A DNA stretch of 11,006 bases from Pseudomonadota bacterium (GTDB lineage: Bacteria; Pseudomonadota; Alphaproteobacteria; Caulobacterales; Caulobacteraceae), in contig JAEZCL010000289.1 of assembly GCA_023433585.1 (NCBI GenBank), positions 1 through 11,006 on the forward strand, in the 5' to 3' direction. The position numbers and the translations under genes are program-made. Below, one piece after another: positions 6,735 through 11,006 of this stretch. Below the pieces are notes generated by a model. The model saw only the letters and a program-made list of their open reading frames with translations, was not told where the DNA came from and did no database searches. Position 1 is the stretch's first letter. Each line of letters begins with the position of its first letter.

Positions 6735-9032
6735 ATGACCGACCAGACCGCCGCGACCGAACCCGCCCGGCCGCGCCTGCGCGATCTCAACGATCCCGCC
6801 GTGCCCGCCCTGTTCGCCCTGGCGGTGTTCGTCAGCGCGGGGCTGGTGTTCGTGGTCCAGCCCATGGTGACCAAGCTGATCCTGCCCTCGCTGGGCGGAT
6901 CGCCGGCGGTCTGGAACACCGCGATGGTGTTCTTCCAGGCCGCGCTCCTGGCCGGATACGGCTATGCGCACCTGTTGCAGAGGGTCCGGTCCCTGCGGGC
7001 GCAGATGATCGCGCACGTGGTTCTGCTGGGCCTGGCGGCGCTGTTGCTGCCGCTGAGCGTCAGCGGCGCCCTGGGCGAGCCGGATCCGTCCGCGCCCATC
7101 ACCTGGCTGCTGGCCACCCTGGCGCTGTCCATCGGGACGCCGTTCGCGGTGCTGTCGGCGACGGCGCCGCTGATGCAGGCCTGGTACGCGCGGGTCCGCG
7201 CCCACGAGCCGGACGGAAAGAATCCGTATGTGCTCTACGCCGCCAGCAACCTGGGCAGTTTCATCGCCCTGTTGTCCTATCCGGTGTTCATCGAGCCGGT
7301 GCTGACCCTGTCGGGCCAGCGCATGAGCTGGAGCGTGGGATACGGCCTGTTCATGGCCGTGCTGCTGGTCCTGGCCTTCACGGTCTGGCGGCGGCGTGAA
7401 CAGACGGAGGAGCCTGAGCGGCTCGCGGCCAGCCCGGCCATTCCGTGGCGCTCGAAGATCCTGTGGGTGGCGCTGGCGGCCGCCCCCTCCAGCCTGATGC
7501 TGGGCGTCACCGCGCATCTGTCCACCGATGTGGCCTCGGCGCCGTTCCTGTGGGTGATCCCGCTGGCGCTCTATCTGCTGACCTTCGTCATCGCCTTCCA
7601 GGCGCGGCCGTGGATACCGGCGCCGGTGACCTTCCTGGTCCAGGCAGCCCTGGCCGCCTCGCTGATCGGGCTGCTGCCGTTCCAGAGCGGAGAGTGGGCC
7701 TTCATGTTCGCGGTGCATGTGGCCGCGTTCTTCTTCACCGCCCTGATGTGCCACCAGATACTGGCCGCGCGGAGGCCGCCGCCGGACCGGCTGACGGAGT
7801 TCTATCTGCTGCTGTCGCTGGGCGGCGTGATCGGCGGAATTTTCAGCGCCCTGATCGCGCCGGTGATTTTCGATGTGGTGCGGGAATATCCGCTGGTCCT
7901 GATCCTGACGGCGCTGTTCCGGCCGTGGGGCCGGGGGCGGTTCACGCGGGGGGAATGGGCGTTCCTGATCGCCGTGACCCTGCTGTGCCTGGCTCCGCCC
8001 ATGCTCTATCTGGCGCTCAGGAACGATCCGGGACTGCTGGAGATCGTCGGCTGGGACAAGGCCTTGAGCACGTCGCGGCTGACTTTCCTGGGGGCGGCGA
8101 TCTGCGCCTTCCTGATCCGTGATCGAGCGCTGCTGTTCGCCGCCGCCCTGACCATGATCGGCCTGTCGGCCCACCATGTGGCCGAGCGCTATGACTATCG
8201 CCATACCGAGCGCAGCTTCTTCGGCGTCATGCGCGTGGCCGAGTTCCATGATCCCGGCATGGGCGGGGCGGTGCGGATGCTGATGCACGGCACCACCCTG
8301 CACGGGGCCCAGGCGACCGACCTGGGGGAGGCGTGCAAGCCGTCGCTCTATTACGCCCCGTCCACGCCCATCGGCCAGGTGACCGACGCCGTGCAGATCG
8401 AGCGGCCCGCCGTGTCCATGGGGGTGATCGGCCTGGGGGCCGGGGCCATGGCCGCCTATCGCCGCCCGGCCGACGACCTGACGTTCTTCGAGATCGACCC
8501 GATGGTGGACCGCATCGCCCGCGATCCCCAATGGTTCACCTATATCAGCGACTGCGCCCAGGGGCCGGTGGCGACGGTGCTGGGCGACGCTCGCCTGACC
8601 CTGGCGCGCGAGCCGGACGACCGGTTCGACATCCTGCTGGTGGACGCCTTCTCGTCGGACGCCATCCCCACGCACCTGCTGACGCGCGAGGCGATCGCGG
8701 AATATCTGCGCGTGGTGAAGGACGACGGGGTGGTGATCCTGCACCTGTCGAACCGGCACCTGGAGCTGGCCATGCCCACGGTGAACGCGGCGCGGCTGCT
8801 GGGCGCCCAGGACCGGCATCAGATCTTCATCGAACGCGAGGGCCTGCCCGTCATGGCCGAGGCGTCCACCGAGGCGCTGATCCTGTCGCCGACGGAAGAA
8901 GGCATGGCCCTGTTCGCCGATGATCCGCGCTGGAAGATCATCGCGCCCAACGACGTGCGGCCCTGGACCGACGACTATGTGAACGTGGTCGGGGCGATCC
9001 TGCGCGAGATCAGGTTCTCGCGGGGAGGGTGA
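6735..9032 (+). CDS. Fused polytopic membrane protein / spermidine synthase-like domain protein
   Basis: A 765-residue two-part protein. Residues about 20-490 are strongly hydrophobic with roughly a dozen possible membrane spans (for example ALFALAVFVSAGLVFVV, WLLATLALSIGTPFAVL, LLLSLGGVIGGIFSALIAPV), the type annotated as MFS-like. Residues about 500-765 form a Rossmann-fold aminopropyl- or methyltransferase-like domain: GVIGLGAGAMA (563-573; nucleotide/SAM-binding loop), FFEIDPMVDRIA (Glu586, Asp588), LGDARLTLA (Asp618), and LLVDAFSSDAIPTHLLT (Asp637), the place of the catalytic Asp loop of SpeE enzymes. A free polyamine synthase role is not proven: the DAFSSDAIP variant is common in these fusions, whose substrate is unknown to me. 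The ATG at 6735 begins just before the first membrane span; no strong ribosome binding site is seen. The 3' end overlaps ispDF by 23 bases. Confidence 0.88.
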   Translation: MTDQTAATEPARPRLRDLNDPAVPALFALAVFVSAGLVFVVQPMVTKLILPSLGGSPAVWNTAMVFFQAALLAGYGYAHLLQRVRSLRAQMIAHVVLLGLAALLLPLSVSGALGEPDPSAPITWLLATLALSIGTPFAVLSATAPLMQAWYARVRAHEPDGKNPYVLYAASNLGSFIALLSYPVFIEPVLTLSGQRMSWSVGYGLFMAVLLVLAFTVWRRREQTEEPERLAASPAIPWRSKILWVALAAAPSSLMLGVTAHLSTDVASAPFLWVIPLALYLLTFVIAFQARPWIPAPVTFLVQAALAASLIGLLPFQSGEWAFMFAVHVAAFFFTALMCHQILAARRPPPDRLTEFYLLLSLGGVIGGIFSALIAPVIFDVVREYPLVLILTALFRPWGRGRFTRGEWAFLIAVTLLCLAPPMLYLALRNDPGLLEIVGWDKALSTSRLTFLGAAICAFLIRDRALLFAAALTMIGLSAHHVAERYDYRHTERSFFGVMRVAEFHDPGMGGAVRMLMHGTTLHGAQATDLGEACKPSLYYAPSTPIGQVTDAVQIERPAVSMGVIGLGAGAMAAYRRPADDLTFFEIDPMVDRIARDPQWFTYISDCAQGPVATVLGDARLTLAREPDDRFDILLVDAFSSDAIPTHLLTREAIAEYLRVVKDDGVVILHLSNRHLELAMPTVNAARLLGAQDRHQIFIEREGLPVMAEASTEALILSPTEEGMALFADDPRWKIIAPNDVRPWTDDYVNVVGAILREIRFSRGG

Positions 9033-10155
9033 TCGAGACCACCGCCTGGGCGGCCAGGCCCTCCTGACGGCCCACGAAGCCCATGCCCTCGCTGGTGGTG
9101 GCCTTGACGCTGACGGCGTCCAGCGGAACGTCCAGCAGCGCCGCCAGCCGCTCGCGCATGGCCTGGCGGTGCGGCTTGATCTTCGGCTGCTCGCAGATCA
9201 GCGTGACGTCGGCGTTGACGATGCGGCCGCCGCGCGCGCGCATCCGCTCCACCGCATGGATCAGGAACCGGTCCGAGGCGGCGCCCTTCCACTTGGGGTC
9301 CGACGGCGGGAAATGGTCCCCGATGTCGCCGTCGCCCATGGCGCCCAGGATGGCGTCGGTCAGGGCGTGCAGGCCCGCGTCGGCGTCCGAATGGCCGACC
9401 AGGGCCTGATCGTGCGGAATGGCCACGCCGCACAGCCAGGCGGTGTCGCCAGGGCCCCAGCGGTGGACGTCGTAACCCTGTCCGATGCGGGTCTCGCGGG
9501 GGATCATCTGTTCGGCCAGGGCGAAATCCTCCGGATAGGTCAGCTTCATCAGGCGCGGGTCGCCGGGGACCAGCCGCACGGTCCCGCCGGCCCGCTCGAC
9601 CACCGCCGCGTCGTCGGTGGGCGTTTCGTCATCGGGCCAGGCGGCGAAGGCGCTCTTGAAGGTCTTGAGCCGGGCCGCCTGGGGCGTCTGGGCGCGCCAC
9701 AGGCCGTCGCGCGCCGCCGTTCCGGCCACCAGTTCGTCGGCGCCCTCGCGCTTGAGGGTGTCGGCCACGGGCAGGGCCAGAAGCGCGGCGTCCGCCTCGT
9801 TCAGCGCGGCCAGCAGGTGCGCGATGTGGCCGGGCGTCAGGAAGGGCCGGGCTGCATCGTGGATCAGCACCGGCGTGTCGTCCGTCGCCGTCAGGGCCGC
9901 CAGCCCCGCCTGAACGGAGTCGGCCCGCGTGGCGCCGCCGGTCACGGTGCGCCAGCCGGTCAGGCCGCTCAGGGCCTCGGCGGCCTGATCCCGACCGTCC
10001 GCAGGCACGACGACGACGACCTCATCGGCCCCGGCCTTGTGGAACGCCTCGACGGACCAGCTCAGCAGCGGACGGCCGCCGAGCGAACGCCACTGTTTCG
10101 GCCCGCCCGCCCGGCTGCCCGAACCGGCCGCCACGATGATCGCACAGAATGTCAT
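9010..10155 (-). CDS. ispDF: Bifunctional IspDF: MEP cytidylyltransferase / MECDP synthase
   Basis: A 381-residue fusion of two enzymes of the MEP (non-mevalonate) isoprenoid pathway. The IspD half (1-about 220) attaches CMP to 2-C-methyl-D-erythritol 4-phosphate: IIVAAGSGSRAGGPKQ (6-21, with Arg15 and Lys20), VLIHDAARPF, and the ETPTDDAAVVERAG segment. The IspF half (about 222-381) cyclises the later diphospho intermediate: TRIGQGYDVHRW with metal ligands Asp229 and His231, HSDADAGLHALTDAILGAMGDGDIGDHFP with the third ligand His263, and KATTSEGMGFVGRQEGLAAQAV near the end. IspE is not encoded here; the IspD-IspF fusion without IspE is the usual arrangement in many alphaproteobacteria. All key residues I checked are present, so both activities should be intact. 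It is divergent from the lipoprotein gene across 90 bases. Confidence 0.97.
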   Translation of the reverse strand: MTFCAIIVAAGSGSRAGGPKQWRSLGGRPLLSWSVEAFHKAGADEVVVVVPADGRDQAAEALSGLTGWRTVTGGATRADSVQAGLAALTATDDTPVLIHDAARPFLTPGHIAHLLAALNEADAALLALPVADTLKREGADELVAGTAARDGLWRAQTPQAARLKTFKSAFAAWPDDETPTDDAAVVERAGGTVRLVPGDPRLMKLTYPEDFALAEQMIPRETRIGQGYDVHRWGPGDTAWLCGVAIPHDQALVGHSDADAGLHALTDAILGAMGDGDIGDHFPPSDPKWKGAASDRFLIHAVERMRARGGRIVNADVTLICEQPKIKPHRQAMRERLAALLDVPLDAVSVKATTSEGMGFVGRQEGLAAQAVVSITLPART

Positions 10156-10245
10156 GGCGGCCTTCTAGGACCCTTTCCCTGCCGCGCAAATGACGGAACT
10201 ATCCATCACGCCGTTCGCTTTCTGCGGCGAGGAGAGGAAACCGCC

Positions 10246-10737
10246 ATGATCCGTCCGTTCGTCGCCATCTCATCCGCCGCCGTCCTGCTGGTCGCCGGGT
10301 GCGCCAGCCTGGCGCCCTACGGCCCGCAGATGGGGCCGTCGGGCCAGGGCTATTCCGAACAGCGCATCGAGGGCGACCGCTGGCGCGTCACCTATCGCGG
10401 GGTCGGCGATCCGGGCGCGGTGTCGGACTATGCCCTGCTGCGCGCGGCCGAATTGACCCTGGAGAACGGCTACGACTGGTTCGAAGTGACCCGGCACTGG
10501 ATCGACGGACGCGGCGGGCAGGGCGGCATACGGCCCAGCGTGTCCATCGGCGCGGGCTCAGGCCGCTACGGCGGCTATCGCACCTCGGGCGTCGGCGTGG
10601 GCCTCGGTTTCGATATCTCCGGCGACCAGCCCACCTCGACGGTGCTGGAGGTCCGCGCCGGGCGGGGACAGCGCCCGGACCGGCCCGACGCCTATGACGC
10701 CCGCAGCGTGCGCGACTCGATCCGTTCGCGGCTCTGA
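10246..10737 (+). CDS. Small lipoprotein, CC0125/CC1285-like family
   Basis: A 163-residue predicted lipoprotein. The signal peptide (1-18) ends in a lipobox, VAGC, with Cys19 as the lipidated residue; Ala-Ser at +2/+3 suggests transport onward to the outer membrane. The mature domain has DRWRVTYRGVG (44-54) followed by a helix with LLRAAELTLENGYDWFEVTRHW (64-85), the signature of a lipoprotein family I know from Caulobacter as CC0125/CC1285; function is not known. The C-terminal half (about 86-163) is Gly- and Arg-rich, variable and probably beta structured. The ATG at 10246 is supported by GGAGAGGA at 10231-10238, seven bases upstream. Its stop codon is 4 bases from the REP-like repeat, which probably serves as its terminator. 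Lipidation firm, family assignment from memory of the motif. Confidence 0.87.
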   Translation: MIRPFVAISSAAVLLVAGCASLAPYGPQMGPSGQGYSEQRIEGDRWRVTYRGVGDPGAVSDYALLRAAELTLENGYDWFEVTRHWIDGRGGQGGIRPSVSIGAGSGRYGGYRTSGVGVGLGFDISGDQPTSTVLEVRAGRGQRPDRPDAYDARSVRDSIRSRL

Positions 10738-10741
10738 CAAT

Positions 10742-10800
10742 CCTCCCCCATAAGCGCAGCGCATGGGGGAGGGGGACCGCCGTCAGGCGGTGGAGGGGGC
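10742..10800. repeat. REP-like intergenic repeat with two hairpins
   Basis: The first hairpin has a perfect 10-base-pair stem, CCTCCCCCAT (10742-10751) with ATGGGGGAGG (10763-10772), around an 11-base loop that contains GCGC-a-GCGC. The second has a 6-base-pair stem, ACCGCC (10776-10781) with GGCGGT (10786-10791), around GTCA. A GGAGGGGG tail follows. Dispersed elements with this look (CTCCCCC...GGGGGAG then a second palindrome) occur between genes in Caulobacterales genomes, as far as I recall. It sits between convergent genes and likely terminates transcription both ways. Only one copy is in this window, so that it is repeated elsewhere is inferred. Confidence 0.7.
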
Positions 10801-11006
10801 AAGCCTCAAACTCGGTGGACGGGGTGGGGGCGGCCCCCCGCGGGTCAGCGCGCGGTATTCCACGAGCCGTTCCTTGTCGCGGCGGACCTGGTCGGCGACG
10901 GCGTTGTCGACGTCCAGGGAGGCGTAGCGGACCCAGTTCTCGATCCCCAGCTTGTCCTGCACGGCCGAGGTGGGGGTCTGCCAGGCGAAGTAGGACAGCA
11001 GGGACG
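10783..11006 (-). CDS. C-terminal end of an unidentified protein (start beyond the window)
   Basis: An open frame enters from the right edge on the minus strand and codes for 73 residues before a TGA at 10785-10783. The first ~54 residues look like genuine protein (SLLSYFAWQTPTSAVQDKLG, then IENWVRYASLDVDNAVADQV and a charged helix ending EYRALT). The last ~19 residues are Pro/Arg-rich (GGPPPPRPPSLRLAPSTA) and coded by the GC-rich sequence at the edge of the REP-like repeat; the stop codon itself lies in the loop of the repeat's second hairpin. I do not recognise the family. The reading frame is credible because it is open for the whole 224 bases with normal amino acid composition in its first part, and it faces the lipoprotein gene tail to tail. 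Confidence 0.6.
   Translation of the reverse strand, partial: SLLSYFAWQTPTSAVQDKLGIENWVRYASLDVDNAVADQVRRDKERLVEYRALTRGGPPPPRPPSLRLAPSTA

Noticed and set aside
6573..8819. A 748-residue open frame antisense to the membrane/spermidine-synthase gene
   Set aside because: Composition is dominated by Gln, Arg, His and Gly with no domain pattern, as expected for the complement of a GC-rich gene; the plus strand has clear membrane spans and Rossmann motifs.
9169..10737. A 522-residue plus-strand frame that would fuse an N-terminal extension to the lipoprotein
   Set aside because: The part before 10246 is the complement of ispDF and has no protein-like pattern; the lipoprotein has its own ribosome binding site and signal peptide.
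10826..10838. GGGGG-CGG-CCCCC hairpin near the right end
   Set aside because: A 5-base-pair stem of pure G/C in very GC-rich DNA is expected by chance, and it lies within the coding frame of the minus-strand gene.

Overview
This high-GC window (gene bodies visibly GC-rich, G/C at third codon positions) looks like a chromosomal segment of an alphaproteobacterium of the order Caulobacterales, with Brevundimonas or a close relative as the best guess. The evidence is a PopA-like degenerate REC-REC-GGDEF protein, a fused IspDF, a lipoprotein of the CC0125/CC1285 type, and hairpin intergenic repeats of a kind common in that group. The genus is an inference from gene content; no 16S or marker gene is present.

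Layout. Bases 1-2735 (+): the 3' part of an isobutyryl-CoA dehydrogenase gene, a VapBC-type toxin-antitoxin pair (1013-1679), and a 3-hydroxyisobutyryl-CoA hydrolase gene. The outer two genes encode steps of valine breakdown, and the toxin-antitoxin pair sits between them. Bases 2738-4051 (-): a PopA-like c-di-GMP effector, convergent with the hydrolase gene (2 nt apart). Bases 4184-5110 (+): a YihY/BrkB-family membrane protein, overlapping tail to tail with a TusA-family sulfur carrier gene (5076-5369, -). Bases 5368-5982 (+): a secreted protein of unknown function. Bases 5975-6153: an array of degenerate heptamers arranged as a large inverted repeat, reaching into the 3' ends of both flanking genes. 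Bases 6139-6639 (-): a stand-alone CinA C-terminal domain protein (PncC type). Bases 6735-9032 (+): a large membrane protein fused to a spermidine-synthase-like domain, overlapping tail to tail with ispDF (9010-10155, -). Bases 10246-10737 (+): a small lipoprotein. Bases 10742-10800: a two-hairpin REP-like repeat. Bases 10783-11006 (-): the C-terminus of an unidentified protein whose stop codon lies inside that repeat.

The genes are packed tightly and no gap exceeds 300 bases; the longest is about 155 bases and is filled by the heptamer array. Most of the content is housekeeping: branched-chain amino acid catabolism, isoprenoid precursor synthesis, sulfur transfer, NAD recycling and cell-cycle c-di-GMP signalling. 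I see no large new defence or mobile system. The most unusual elements are the heptamer inverted repeat that supplies stop codons to both neighbouring genes, the toxin-antitoxin pair inside the valine gene cluster, and the PopA-like protein that keeps its c-di-GMP inhibitory-site motif while having lost its catalytic one.
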